Position numbers and translations under genes: made by a program | From: Hirudo medicinalis | Taxonomy: Eukaryota; Annelida; Clitellata; Hirudinida; Hirudinidae | Length of the DNA: 33,344 nt | Reading direction: 5' to 3' | Assembly: GCA_011800805.1 (NCBI GenBank) | Contig: MPNW01000338.1 | Location: forward strand, 71,856 to 105,199 | Notes under the pieces: model-generated | Database searches by the model: none | What the model saw: the letters and a program-made list of their open reading frames with translations, nothing else | What the model was told of the DNA's origin: nothing | In this document: piece after piece, positions 20,701 to 32,771 of the stretch | Position numbering within the stretch: the stretch's first letter is position 1 | Layout of the letters: each line of letters opens with the position of its first letter

Positions 20701-21405
20701 TTCAGTTCAAGTGGTTAAGGAGGTAATGAAACTCATTTATGGTGATAATGACCACATTTGCTTGAAGCTTCAGCACATCAGAAGTTTGATAAAGAAAATT
20801 CTTCGCTTTTCTGAGACAGGTTGGAAACACATTAACAAGAAACAACATAGAAAATATATAAATTGATCTTTTTAAGGGAAGATGTATAAATAGCAACCCT
20901 ATTAATGATTTAATGTGTTCTTTTCAAAGGTTTCCAGGTGGAGTCAACGATCAATCAACTTAAAAACTACTTTGAAACCTGCTTAAGTTCACAGATGGCA
21001 TCATGTTCGCTCACTTGGAGTATCTACCTTTATTTCCATGTTAGTACTCCTGTTAGTTATTCCTGTGTACATGGTATTATATTTATATTGCCATCGTTGT
21101 TAGAACCTCGTGAAAAATGAAGAGAAGTCATCAACCAGGAAGTTTTTCAGGGCAGTTGAGGGCATGCCAGGATCAAAAGTATGTAATCCTGATTTTTATT
21201 AGTTCAAAATTCAGCTATAAGTTAATTTTTACAGATGCTATATATGCAATCCGTCCTGTACAATCCCGACATGTTGGTAAAAATCTTGCGGACAATGGAA
21301 AGTAAAGAAGTCCGGTTGAGAACTTTCATAGAAGAGATTAATCTCCTCACATCCAGCTTCAAGATCCTCAATTCACATGAACCTCAAAAACATGCTTACA
21401 TATAA
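17750..21405 (+). CDS. NRDE2: NRDE2, HAT-repeat nuclear RNA-processing factor
   Basis: Eight plus-strand exons: 17750-18247, 18324-18463, 18536-18765, 18905-19168, 19395-20819, 20930-21039, 21104-21178 and 21235-21405 (970 aa; human about 1160). All phases agree. NRDE2 is a nuclear protein that binds the exosome helicase MTR4 and restrains RNA decay; in fission yeast and worms its homologues act in RNAi and heterochromatin. The N-terminus is basic and Ser/Arg-rich (KKRRSRSTSPS, residues about 25-36). Then come NRDE-2 domain motifs: NENLVKEPANIDLWISFVKFQ-like HAT helices, FWRKYVNFMKTKFESFTVSK, GHTETCVAIFQLM, HWCSWRPEKE followed by an acidic run and RIVMFDDV, and a long helical HAT array to the end. 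An AATAAA (21405-21410) overlaps the stop codon. Confidence 0.95.
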
Positions 21406-21422
21406 ATAAATGCAACTTTATT
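21405..21422. terminator. Overlapping polyadenylation signals of NRDE2 and NOL11
   Basis: Plus-strand AATAAA at 21405-21410 starts on the last base of the NRDE2 stop codon. Minus-strand AATAAA (plus TTTATT at 21417-21422) serves NOL11, whose stop ends at 21446. Cleavage 10-30 bases downstream of each signal would put the NOL11 mRNA end inside the last NRDE2 coding exon and the NRDE2 end near the NOL11 stop. Confidence 0.6.
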
Positions 21423-21445
21423 TTAAAACCAGTCTTTTTTTGAAC

Positions 21446-24216
21446 TCATAGCTCAAACATCTCGACGTAGCACCCTCTCCGACTTTTTGCTCTCTTTTGC
21501 AGGCGGCCGAATTTGAGTTTCTCCATGAATCTCTTCGTACTGTCCTCCTTCGCTTCTTCACACTATCATGCAAAAATAAATTAATAAAAAATAAGGGTTA
21601 CTTTAAAAAATCAACTTCAATCACAAGTACTGACCAGTGAGTCCACAAGTTGTTTGATGAGACTGATTATTTCCCAATCTTTTGAGACCATGATGTGGGT
21701 GTGGTGTGAATCTAACAACATATTGATCCAATCGACCACTTTTTCAGTGTCAAGCTTGCCTTCCAACAGCTCATTGTACAGGTGTTCCAGCAGGATTTTA
21801 ACATGTGTAAATGCCATTGTGGAGAGACTTTTGAGCATGTCATCAGGAATGGTGCTTTCAACAATATGGTTCCTGAAATGCAAGTTTAGTTAAGAAATTA
21901 TCGATAAATTACTCTTTTAAAATATCTTGATTCTCACAGAAGAATGGGCACATTTTCTTTATATTTCATGTCATCATTCAGGCTGAGGATATGCAAATGT
22001 TTGTTTATAAGATGCTGTTGTGACTGATAAAACCTATTTCTACCTGAGAATAAAAGATGTCATCTCCACAAATAGTTTTGCACTGAGATCAAATGGGTAT
22101 GCACAGAGTAATGGCACTAAATAAAGCTTCTCACTGGTTGTCACCTTTTTGGCTGGACTTAGAAAAAATCTGGAGAAAATTCAAATAGCAAATTGAACAA
22201 TTATAACAATAATTGCTGATAATTAATGCAGATTGAATTACCTTGTGGAAAAACATTCTTGCAGGTTCTTTTGATCCTCTTGTGAGGAAGAATCAAGAGA
22301 GCTTAAGCTTTTACCTTTTGATTGGAGCCAGGTTTTTGCATTTTTGCAGAACTTGTCAAATGAGTCGTCATTACATGTTGACTCACATTCCATCATATTT
22401 TCATCAGAACAGTCTGCATTCTTCATTAAATGAACATCTTTAGCTTAGTATTTGTGGATTCCAGTTTTAAAACTAAAGTTTGAAAAGTTGTATGGACAAA
22501 TCCATAAACAACAAGATAGAATACACAAATTACTAAGTTTCTTACTTGGTTCTCACTTATGAGGTTGCACAGAAATGGTAACTTGTATTTTACATTCATC
22601 TCTAAGATTTGCTTTGAAGTTACAAAGAGGATGGAATCCTGTCTTCTTATCAACTAAAAGTGCTTATGTGACTAAACCTCTTTGCAATTAATGAATGTTG
22701 ACATGAATAGACTTACTTGGACCATTTCTCCACATGAATGAGATTCAAACTGCATGAGCAACTTGACAGATTCATTTCTTTCATTTAAAAGGTAAACTCC
22801 TTCTGTGAAATATATGGGAAACTCACCGTTATTGTTTTTATTTAATCAAAATTCATTGGCATAATTGATTAATGTTACTTATTGGTGAATGGTATTTTGA
22901 TCAAATTAATAGTTTGTCTTGATTCAAGACTTGCATAAATAAAAGCATGTACATCTAAATCGGAAATAATTATAAAATGTGTCGTGTAAACCTGTTTTAG
23001 TCTCCTCAAGGATTCCATACACAACACTTTGAAGCTCATCGAGAAAGAGGACCTTCATTGATTTAACCATTGCAAACTTGCTTAAGAGTGAGTGACAATC
23101 TAAATATAAAATAATAATCAGAAAGAGGAAGATGATGATGAGCTATAATGAATTCAAAAAACATTTACTCTGAAAAACAGAAAAAGCAAAAGTATAAAAA
23201 CTGAACAAACCTAAAAAGCCATCAATGTTAACATTCACTTCCTGATCCTGTATTTGGACAGCATATTTTGCCACCTTTTTTTCCAGGCCCTTACAAAAAA
23301 AATCGTTGCAATTCACAACTTATAAGTTTTGCATCTATATCTAGAACTTCATTATTATGTAAGAGAATAATAAAAAGTCATAAGAACCACTAAAATTTCT
23401 TGGCATCTAATGTGTTCATTATGCAAGAACCAGAACATAAAATAAAAATGCTTTGATGAAATTTTAAACCTACCTCTGACACAACTAGAATTACATCGCA
23501 GCATCCATGGCTTTTAGCAACTTTATTGAAGGATAAGATGCTCATATCTTTTGAGAATGTGTGACACCATTTCTTTGTGTCACCAAACAAACTCAAGGAC
23601 CCATCATGGTGGACTGCAAATATGTGGCCCATGTGTTCCACTAGCCCAAGACAAGATTTAGATATCTAGAAAGTAGAATGTTTAAAGATTTTTATTGTTT
23701 ACTCATCCCCTGTCCTGGTTACATTTGAGATAAGAAAGATTTTCAATGTATCAAAGCAAAATTAAACCTTGATCTTTTTACATCGTTCACTAATGTACAT
23801 ACTGGAATTTTTCCAAGCTGCTATCGTCTGAAATATTAGAATATATTATTCTCTGTTTTATAAATATGTTTTAAAATAAATGATTTTAGTGATAAACATC
23901 AAGGGCGATTCACGTTAACTTACATGTACGTCAATTGTAGCATAATATCGATTATCTTTGCATATTGCAGCACTTGACAAAAACTTGCAGCCAGTCTCTG
24001 TTCGCCATTCCTGAAGTACGCGGCGACTGTCTACCTATGATGTAAAACAATTACACTGTAATCTTCAAAATATATTAGACATGAGATCTCACATCGACGA
24101 ACCTCATACTTAAGAACTCTTATTTCGTCAGTGATAAGAATGGTACTGTCATCAATCTGCGATACTCCAATAATATTTCTATCGCTTTCGAACAATATGC
24201 TATTAGTATCCATCAT
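21446..24216 (-). CDS. NOL11: NOL11, nucleolar UTP-A (t-UTP) subunit
   Basis: Thirteen small minus-strand exons: 24216-24103, 24034-23924, 23827-23768, 23665-23474, 23289-23211, 23099-22992, 22802-22717, 22638-22546, 22420-22242, 22169-22044, 21982-21938, 21872-21631 and 21555-21446 (514 aa; human 719). NOL11 belongs to the t-UTP/UTPA complex needed for rDNA transcription and pre-18S processing in the nucleolus. Evidence is the overall pattern: beta-propeller-like N-terminus (LITDEIRVLKYEV; VLQEWRTETG; IAAWKNSSMYIS), then a helical C-terminus with LEHLYNELLEGKLDTEKVVDWINMLLDSH and the end CYVEMFEL, which match human NOL11 blocks (IMDWICLLLDA; YSIEVLELF). The middle (exons 5-11) is poorly conserved, so those splice choices are less sure, but all phases agree. 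ATGATG at 24216 allows a start one codon later. Confidence 0.87.
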
Positions 24217-24932
24217 CCAACAATGTGGTGTCAGCTTTATCGCGGACGTGTTTATAACTTAATTATCGTCTTAACGCAATCAAATATAATACTTAAATAT
24301 TGTAAACATTATAAAATATAATGATTCTTTAAATAAAAAATTACTCAAAACTGCATTTTTCTGTGTTATTTTACACTTTAATTGTTTAATGTTATAAAAA
24401 AAATTATTTTAAATATATATCAATCTTTATTATTTTATCAAATTATATAAAAATTATAATAAAATATTTATAACTTGTAAAAATGTTACAAAAATTAAGT
24501 GATGGACAAATTATGTAATATCTAACTTATAATAGAACTCAAATGATAAATTTGTTGCAATAAAGCAACCACACAGCAAAGATCATATTAATGTTTCTGT
24601 TTATTTATTGATATGTTTGGGTTCATGGGAGTGTTGTTTTTACACCATCGCGAAGTTTTAGTCTTCTGTTAGCGTCTTCTTTAATCTGAGTTTCTCAATA
24701 CGCTGTGGCGATCACCTTTTTGCACGTTATATTTTTGTAGATAAATTCATTCCCGTTTTGGATTTTACCAACTTCCTGTCTTTTATGGATAATACACTAG
24801 CCAAACTATGGATATATCTGAACTATTACTTATTATTAAATCTAGCTAAACTTTTTAAATATGGTCCGTCGATTACGAATCATGACACATGTTTGTTAAC
24901 TTTGTATTGAAATTTAGTTCAATGTCAAAAAA
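24217..24932. promoter_or_regulatory. Head-to-head promoter region NOL11/USP36
   Basis: 716 bases, very AT-rich at 24280-24500, between the divergent starts of NOL11 and the USP36-type gene. No exon is seen. A shared bidirectional promoter for two nucleolar genes is plausible but not shown. Confidence 0.5.
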
Positions 24933-27900
24933 ATGTGTGAGAAGCTTGAATCCCTTTTCCATCAAGATGAACCATTTCTATATGCTAAACGCGATAGCTT
25001 GGATAGCATGCATTTGAAAGGTGCAGGTGATGGATTTGCAGGGGAGCTTTTGTGTTCAAAAGCAAGCATAAGTGATCATGCTGATAGGAGCTTTGAAAAT
25101 CCTGATGAATCTCAGAATTCTGATGAATATTTGATCATAGATGAAGTGAATGAGACACAGGAAGAAAATTATTTGGAAACCTTCTTGGAAGGGGAAAATA
25201 AAGAACTTATTGATCTTGACAACATCTGCAAGAATCACAAGGACCATTCTAATGAAAACAAAGATTGCGACACCAAGGCTCAAGACCCACCAACACAGTG
25301 TTTGAAGAAATTGTCTGTTCAGATTGACATGTCTTCTATAACATCTGTATTTCCCTCACTCTGCTCATCCCTATATGACTGCAAATCTCTCTCTTCATCA
25401 GACATTTCATCACCAAAACAACAAAAAGCAAAGCCAAGACATCCTGGCAAAAACATTCCCCTTAGAAAATCTTCATCTGAGATTCATTTGAAACCTGAGG
25501 AAATTTATAAAGGTGAGAAGTTTTGCAAAAATCGAACTCTGAAGCATTTATACTGATCTTATTTAAAAACTATTTATCATTCTTTAATAAAAGCTGTGTG
25601 GTACTTGCAAAAGCATTTGCTTTGGCAAGGAAGAATTGAGTTCTTGTTTTTGATTCAATTATTTTTTTTTTAAATCCCAAGATTTTTTTTTGTAATGAGA
25701 CATTCATTGACATTGATCCTGTTGTACAGATCCAGCTGATGTGTAATAATTGCATTTATTAAAGCTTATTTCATGTTGTTCCTTCAGATTGTCTTATTTT
25801 ATTCTGTTGCATCTGAAATATTTTTTTGACAGATGTTGGTGTAGGACTACAAAATATGGGGAACACTTGTTTTGTAAATGCAACACTCCAATGCCTCACA
25901 TACACACCAATATTTTCTGACATTCTTCTTTCTTCGAGCGACACATGTAAGTGAATGCCTTATCAATTGGCAGGAAACCTACATAAAACTTTATCTCCTA
26001 GGCTTGGTAGAAAGCAACTGCATCATATGTGAACTTACCAAACATATTAAGTCTTGTTTCCTCGGTGACAAAAAGGCTATCAAACCGAGCTCAATTCTGA
26101 AGATGTTGAAAGGTAATATCGGTAAAGTATCATCGGTTGCAGTGAACATTTGAGTTATGCTGGCTCAATACATTTGAAGGCATTGCTCAGCATATGAGGT
26201 GGGGGAGGCAGGAGGATGCACATGAGTTTCTTAGATACCTCATGGATGCCCTTCACAAGTCTTGCATGTCAGGCCATCAAAGGACTGACAGTCCCAACGA
26301 GTCCATGATTCAAAGAATCTTCTCGGGGGAACTTCGAAGTCAAGGTAATGGCTTGATTTCTCTCAATAGGATATATAATTTTAGTTTTAATTGGTCTAAA
26401 ATAAATTTTTTCTTATTTTGCAAAATCCCATTGCTGCTCCTTATTGGTAGGCTAATGCCATTTTTTTCCAGTTATCTGTGAAGAATGCGGTCATGAATCC
26501 GACACATTTGATCCATTTCTCGACTTGTGCCTGGACGTCAAGAGTTCCACAAGCATCGTAGAAGCCCTTCTGTCGTTCGTCAGATACGAGACGCTCGAGG
26601 GCGAAAATTCATACTTTTGTGCGAGGTTTGAAGCTTTATTAAAAGAATCATACCTGACCAGAGCACAAATTTCAATGGGTTTTGATCTCTCAGGTGTCAA
26701 AAAAATGTACGAGCCAAGAAACTTTTCACGGTGCACAAGCCACCATACATCCTCACCATACAGCTAAAACGGTCAGAACTAATCATTTTATTACATCAAA
26801 CTGATAAGTAATCAAGATAACAACTATGTAATGATAGGGTATGAATCAACCACTAATGAATTATTATTGATATTATAAAAATCTTTTTATTTTTTGTTAC
26901 AGATACGGAATGAGTGAAGGCAAAGTCACTCGTCACATAGACTTCCCTAACAAGCTCGATCTTCAACCTTATATGAGCCATGGGCCTTCAAAGCCATCTA
27001 ATCTAGGAGAAAATCTGCATGATGATGGGAAACAAAAGAAAGAGGAAATGAGAGTAGAGGACTCTAAGCCATGCAGCTACAACTTGTATGCAGTACTTGT
27101 ACATGATGGCTACAGCACCAACTCTGGACATTACTACTGCTATATTAAGACAAAGCAGGATGTTTGGTACTGCATGAACGATCACATGGTGAGGATTCAT
27201 TTACATATTACATTATTATTTACATATGTTACCCAGACAATGTTTTCCATCACTTTTTGAATGGCAGGTGAAAATGTCTTCATTGTCAGAAGTCTTGTCA
27301 TCTGAAGCCTATCTCCTATTCTACTGTCAAGATCCAATAACATTTGGAGATGAGGTAAATTTGGCAAGCGTGTTAGCTCAGAGGGTTGCATTCCTGTATG
27401 CAAAGGCAAAAAGAAACATTCAATATGTCTTGATTCAAACCCAGCCTGCACACAGCCAAAATAACCTCAAAATTTAAGTTTAAATTTACTCAGTTTTGCT
27501 AAGGCAATGCCTACTGTTATGGGAATGTCGAACTTGAACAAATAATGTTCATCAAAACCACATTTGTTAGCTTAGAAAAAGTACTCATCTGAGCTAAAAC
27601 TTTTCCAATTGTATTTGTTCAGTGTCCTCACAACAAACCCAAGTTCAAGATGGTATCAGCATCATCCTGCACCAACCTCAGTCTCAATTCATCATTCAAC
27701 ACTAGTTCAAAGGTCACATGCAGGGGTGGCAGACTTCGCACTTCACCACCAACTCCACCGCTGGCCACACAATCAGAAGTGAAACCCACAAGGTCCTCTT
27801 CTCTCAATTCATCTAAATCGTTTTCTAAAGCTCTCAAGCACAGAACAAAAACTCCATCAAGATACAGACTCAAGAGGTTGAGACTGAACACAGAAAAACT

Positions 27901-28786
27901 TCGTAGCACAAGAACTGAATTGGTCCATATTTCAACTAGTCAGAATTTCTCATGTCAAGATGATAATAAAGCCACTAGTAACAATGGAACATCCCAAGTA
28001 ATAAAACTAGAAGAGAGTAGCTCCCCTTTGGTCAAACTAAGAACCACAACTGCTGCCAAGAAAAACATCTGCAGACAGCCTTTAAAGCAAAGAGTTCAAG
28101 AAAAGACAAAATTTGCCAACATGCCAGAAAGTTTGCTAGAAATCTTAAAGCCACAAAAGATCAAACAGACTTCTCCAGAAGAACCCGATAAGCCATTCAA
28201 GATACCTCTTAAAAAGCAATCTAAGCTTTCTGAGGATGCAGAAGCTGCAGCCAAGCTTCATGAAAGTGTCACTCAGGATGATGCCACAAATGAACAAACT
28301 CTCAAGGACAGGGGTTCGGACCTCTGTTTCACTCAACTACAGCCATCTAAAGGCGTCCAGCCAACAAAAGCTTGCACGCTTTCATCCTCCACATCTTCAC
28401 CAACACAACCCTCTCCACCTTTGACAACCCAAAATAAGACCACCATACAACTGAGGCCTCGAAAAAGCAGGTCAGTCATTGCATCTCCAACATCATCCTC
28501 ATCCCCAGGCATGGAACTTGCCCCTTCGCCCTCCCCTTTGTGTTCAACGACTCCTGCTCAATCACCAATTAAAACACATTCCACTGGGCCCAACATCGAA
28601 CATCGCAAATTCCGCAAAAGGAAACAGAGCGACCAAGAAAGTCCTCTCAAGTGCCCGATGCCAGGAAGATCACTTCGAAATACATCGAAAACATTATCAA
28701 ATTCTAGCCAATTTGTTGTAGCTCCGATAAAACTTCGCAAGGTGGCAGTGACTGAGGATGGAGAGCATCTGTACAGGATTGTTTGA
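24933..28786 (+). CDS. USP36: Ubiquitin carboxyl-terminal hydrolase, USP36/USP42 type
   Basis: Nine plus-strand exons: 24933-25512, 25833-25946, 26002-26112, 26180-26344, 26472-26625, 26694-26771, 26903-27188, 27268-27354 and 27623-28786 (912 aa; human USP36 1123). Cysteine protease that removes ubiquitin; USP36 is nucleolar and stabilises rRNA-processing factors and MYC. Seen in order: an acidic N-terminus of about 195 residues, the Cys box [17 protein letters not shown] (Cys206), [15 protein letters not shown], finger CxxC pairs CEEC and CARC, the His box [10 protein letters not shown] (His about 477) and MND (Asp about 494), then SEAYLLFY. The 388-residue C-terminal exon is Ser/Pro- and Lys/Arg-rich, with KHRTKT, LRKVAV and KFRKRKQ-like patches expected to carry nucleolar targeting. 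All three catalytic residues are present, so it should be active. USP42 is the alternative name in the same clade. Confidence 0.95.
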
Positions 28787-29107
28787 ATTTTCTTTCTTGC
28801 ATTAAGTTATGCTCACCTGATTTGAGATTTAATGTATTTTTCGCAAAAAAATAAAACTATTTACAAAAATGTTTATCCATCATGTTTTAGGCCACATTGC
28901 ACAATAAAGCGAGACTACCCATCAAAAAGCAAGAGAACTACATGATTAAGTCAAAGTAAAATATTACCAAGTCCTAAAACAACAATCCATTCATGATTGG
29001 AGAGAAAAGCTACACAAAATCACAAGATGAATATAAAATGGTGATAAACTTGAGAACTAATTTTTACATCAAAATTTCGTTGGTGGGATATGACACTGTG
29101 TCATCGA
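28787..29107. terminator. Tail-to-tail 3' flank of USP36 and VDAC
   Basis: 321 bases between convergent stop codons. Plus-strand AATAAA hexamers at 28850-28855 and about 28902 fit the USP36 mRNA end. No canonical minus-strand AATAAA is obvious for VDAC. No gene seen. Confidence 0.5.
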
Positions 29108-31177
29108 TCAAACTTTTACCTGAAGCCCAACCCCAAACTTGTGGTCGTTCGCTGATTTCTTGTCCCCCTCCAAAAGTGTTGATAGAGTCAAAGTGACATC
29201 TGACAGACCCAATATGATAAATGGTGAGTTATTACAAAGTAAAAATACTTTACTCTAGTCACCTTTGCAGAGTTCTAGTTGGTATGATAATGCCACTTGC
29301 TGGAGGCTGGTCATCTTTGCCTATTTTAAGGGCAGCGAATGAAAGTTAGGCATAAATGTTTAAATGTTGAGTGGATACTCATTGAAGTGCTATAAGTAAT
29401 TTAAAGACAGATCAACCTACCCTGAAGATACCACTGTCTGTGATGTACTTGCCTCCTACGACAAATTCGGTTTCATTGGAAATGCTCGACCAGTTGACAA
29501 CCACTGCCATTTTCAGGTTTTTGTTGATCTTCTGATACAGAGAGCCTTCAAACTCTGTGCCATCAGTCCTGTCGGAGATGCATCAAAAATGACATTTAAC
29601 ATACATTGAATATGACCAGGTTGACCCCAATTTACTTAGATTGTCATACTAGTTTGCATTTATGTCTTATTGATAATATTTTAATCAAGAACTTAAAACA
29701 AAAGTTTATAGGCATCATTAACAGCGATCGGAATTGACAACTTTGGCCTATTAATAGCCAGGCATTTCTATAGTTGATTGAAGAATAAGTATGGTTAAAC
29801 CATGATGGTTTATCGATGGATACAATTTTCAGATTAGCAATTGGCAATTAGAACAGTAGACAATTAGAACTAGTGACTAGAAAATATCCATTATGAGACT
29901 CACATAGAGGATATGAGAGTAATGTCATCATTCTTGTAGCCAAAAGCAAAGTTCTTGTAATATATAGATGGATCTGAGGTAATTTCAGATCGGACTTGGG
30001 CACCAGCTATCCATCCCTTGTGACTGGAACAATTATTTTTTAATTGCAATACAATATCAAATTGGTAGTAATTTATTAAATTTCATTTCTTATTTTGCAG
30101 GTGCATTATCTAAATCTGATATGAATTAAATATATAGCATTATTTGACAAAATAGTCAATCATATTATTGATTAATCACCAAGATGTCACATAGAATACT
30201 GTCTAACTTTTTAACCTGATTTCAAAAAAATAGTAATTAAGATAAGAAAAAATTAATTGCACAGATTATTTTTAAACATGCTAAAAAGAGCAAAACATGG
30301 ACTAAAAAATTCTAACCACATTACACCAGCAGCTGATACATAAGGCCTGGCAAAGTCAAAGTCAACATCGAACGTAAAATGCAGTCGTTTTGTTTTATAT
30401 GCGGCCCCCAATGCTGCTGTTTTCTTCCTTCAAAGAAGTGATTTTTTTACCATTTTGATGAAGTTGTGAACTGATAAAGCTCTGATGCATCGTATTAAAA
30501 TGTATGTTTCTATTTTAACTGTTTATAAACTTAAACAGGCTTAAAATAAGACCTAAATTTTGAGACAAATTACAACACAACATTTTTTTATAGACTGATT
30601 CAGGTGGCCCAAAATTAAAATGCCTAGACTTGTTTTTGAAATAACTAACCCAATGTTTGGTACCAATAGTGTCTCAAATGACAGTTTTAAACCATCCAGA
30701 ACCTGATCTTTGATTGTAAGGGAACATTTGTTTTGTCCATCAGTATTGCAATGAGTTAAAAACTTCATACCTGATATAAAAAGATGTGATTTGAAATTCG
30801 TGTAATGGATCCTTATGGAAGATTACAAAAACTAATTAGTAACCATGTTCCTTGCTCTTGTACTTGATTCCAAAGTTTCCCCAAAAACTTTTTGCTTCAT
30901 GGTTGGAAATGCAAGAAGTAACAAACTTCAAAGTGTCAGCTTTCGATTTCCAATCAATCTTGAACAATCCATAATCTATCAACAAAGATAATTTTAGAGT
31001 CTCGGTTAGTTACTGATTTTTACAATGTAAGGCCAAGTGAGCTTGGCAAAATTTTCAAATCATTAGCATAAATGTCATTTAGTGAAATCTTTATCGGATT
31101 AAATAACTCATACTATATCCTTTTGTAAGTAATTCGTGTGCAGATTCGCTTAAATCCAAGTAAGATGGAGGCGACAT
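29108..31177 (-). CDS. VDAC: Voltage-dependent anion channel (mitochondrial porin)
   Basis: Eight minus-strand exons: 31177-31114, 30975-30844, 30770-30650, 30427-30317, 30023-29904, 29568-29421, 29320-29263 and 29199-29108 (281 aa; family about 283). All phases agree. VDAC is the 19-strand beta-barrel of the mitochondrial outer membrane that passes ATP, ADP and other metabolites. Seen: N-terminal helix MSPPSYLDLSESAHELLTKG, then the alternating strand pattern, the GLK nucleotide-binding motif in DGLKLSF, DFDFARPYV, GWIAGAQV, TDGTEFEGSLYQKINKNLK, and the last strand KFGVGLQVKV. Divergence from vertebrate VDAC is moderate (many aromatic and cysteine changes), but length and strand register are kept. 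Start ATG is the first Met and matches family length. Confidence 0.97.
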
Positions 31178-31438
31178 CGCAGAACTGAAACAGCCCCAAA
31201 CCGGCGGATCGACGACCAACACAGTAAGTTTGACTCAATTAAGGTGGCACGGAATTATTAAATTTCTAAAATAAATTAATCTTTTCAAATCTCTAAATTA
31301 TTACGAACAGACTATTATTAAGTAGGCCTGGTTACCTTCCTATTACTGGATCAAATTGAAGAAGCTGTAAGAGTTGAATTTCCTCTACTGACTTCAAAAT
31401 TTACTAAACACATATGTTCTTGATTTATTATCAGTAAA

Positions 31439-31906
31439 ATGCCTTTAAGGAGAAAAAATATTACAACAGTTGCTGCACAATTAACTTGGGATCACTTATC
31501 CAAAGTCCAGTCATGCGCCGGCGTTTCAAAAAGCGCCCCTTTGGAATATTTTCTCAAGGTGTCCAAGAAAATGCGAAATGTAAAAGAATCAGTTACCTTT
31601 TCTTATGGAGCCACCTCCGAAATTACTGAAGAATTTGCTCTTCGCTCGCGAATTTTGCATGAGTAAAAATACTACCTCGACCGCTCTAATGACGACGCGA
31701 GTGCAGGGACGTCAACTTTTCCCAGGGAGGCAAACCCTCGCACGACTTGATGGGATGAGCTATTTTTTATTCACGCCAAGAGTCGGGGGGAAGATAGCAT
31801 CAGGAGGGCTGACCGACGACAGAATGAGGCTCTGCGCGCTGCTAATCTTATACCGAGATCTACCTCGCAGTCCACAAACAATCCCTTTTGGAAATTTCAA
31901 AAGAAC
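31439..31906 (+). pseudogene. Unassigned open frame interrupted by two in-frame stops
   Basis: From ATG 31439 one frame encodes 75 protein-like residues (MPLRRKNITTVAAQ to SRILHE), stops at TAA 31664, continues with YYLDRSNDDASAGTSTFPRE to TGA at about 31748, and continues again with FFIHAKSRGEDSIRRADRRQ to KFQKN and TAA. Base composition is more GC-rich than the flanks. ATG 31439 follows a good acceptor (TTATTATCAG), and a donor-like GTAAGT lies at 31204, next to the divergent VDAC start, so a spliced plus-strand transcript is possible. Introns could remove the stops (for example a donor GTGTCC after 31557 and an acceptor near 31780). No family recognised. Confidence 0.35.
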
Positions 31907-32365
31907 TAAACTGATCATAATTTTGTCTCAATCTAACTGCCATTATCCACATCTTCTGAATATAAGACAGCTCAACAAAATAGATTTAACACACGACCTT
32001 AACACCAGAAACAACGTTCAAAACTTTTCAGCCTGTTGTGAAAGTGAGCCAGCTGTAACAATGATATGTTACATAATTTATCTATAGCTTCCTATTGAGG
32101 AATACATGACAAACATTCATTTATATCAACTTCCAGACAAGTCCAATATCAGCCTCAGAAATTAGTTCCACCTTAGGAAACCATCTAAAAAATAATGCAA
32201 TCATACCATTAATGAATTGCTTATTTTATATGCGTGTCAAGTACATAACTCAATTTGTGCTCAAGTGATGCTACATTTAGAAATCTAATATTTAGTATAA
32301 TAGATTAAAAATCTAGAATCTTAAAATGAATCTCAATAAGACAAAATCCTAAATTTGAAACAGTT
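31907..32365. other. Intergenic, no gene seen
   Basis: AT-rich sequence between the unassigned open frame and TIMM10. The plus-strand open frame that runs to 32087 looks like chance. Confidence 0.5.
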
Positions 32366-32567
32366 TTATTTTTGGACATTAGCTCCTTGAAGTTTCTGAG
32401 CTGCTTCTTGATTTTGCATGGTTGCACTAGACAGTTTTTTGCCAACTCTTTCGTGGATTTCCATATATTTTGCAACACATCGGTCGAGGCACACACCTTC
32501 GCCCTTGCTCAGCTCAGATTCTTTGTATTTTGAGGGAACACACTTTGCTTTACATGCATTGGACATC
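32366..32567 (-). CDS. TIMM10: Tim10 small TIM chaperone, 3' coding exon
   Basis: The minus-strand exon after acceptor TTATACAG (first base 32567) encodes [33 protein letters not shown] and IHERVGKKL, ending at TAA 32366. The twin CX3C motifs (CKAKC and CLDRC) and surrounding residues match Tim10, which with Tim9 forms the hexameric intermembrane-space chaperone that escorts carrier and outer-membrane precursors. The exon gives 66 residues against about 90 in the family: the first N-terminal helix (about 24 residues) should be in an upstream exon that I do not find before the window end. The TAA overlaps an AATAAA hexamer (32365-32370). Confidence 0.85.
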
Positions 32568-32771
32568 CTGTATAAGTGTAAATAACTGGTTCAAAGCTAG
32601 GTCAAACATTTTTTTTTAAATTCAAGCATTTTAAGAAACCATATTATGCTCCCCATACGGTTCATACAGAAATTTGGAAACTGAGCTTTAGGACTTTCTA
32701 CTCAGTTTTTAAGGACCAAAATTATTAACATAAATATCGGTATTTAGACTATTTTTTGTTTTTATTTGACT
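32568..32771. other. Intron or intergenic sequence upstream of the Tim10 exon
   Basis: No sequence resembling the expected Tim10 N-terminal helix is seen here on the minus strand. Confidence 0.4.

Noticed and set aside
26626..26693. Continuous open frame through this stretch of the deubiquitinase
   Set aside because: Splicing it out gives the finger motif CARC and matches the family; reading through loses the zinc ligand.
31605..32087. 160-residue plus-strand open frame
   Set aside because: It overlaps the better frame starting at 31439, and its last 60 residues are AT-rich chance sequence.
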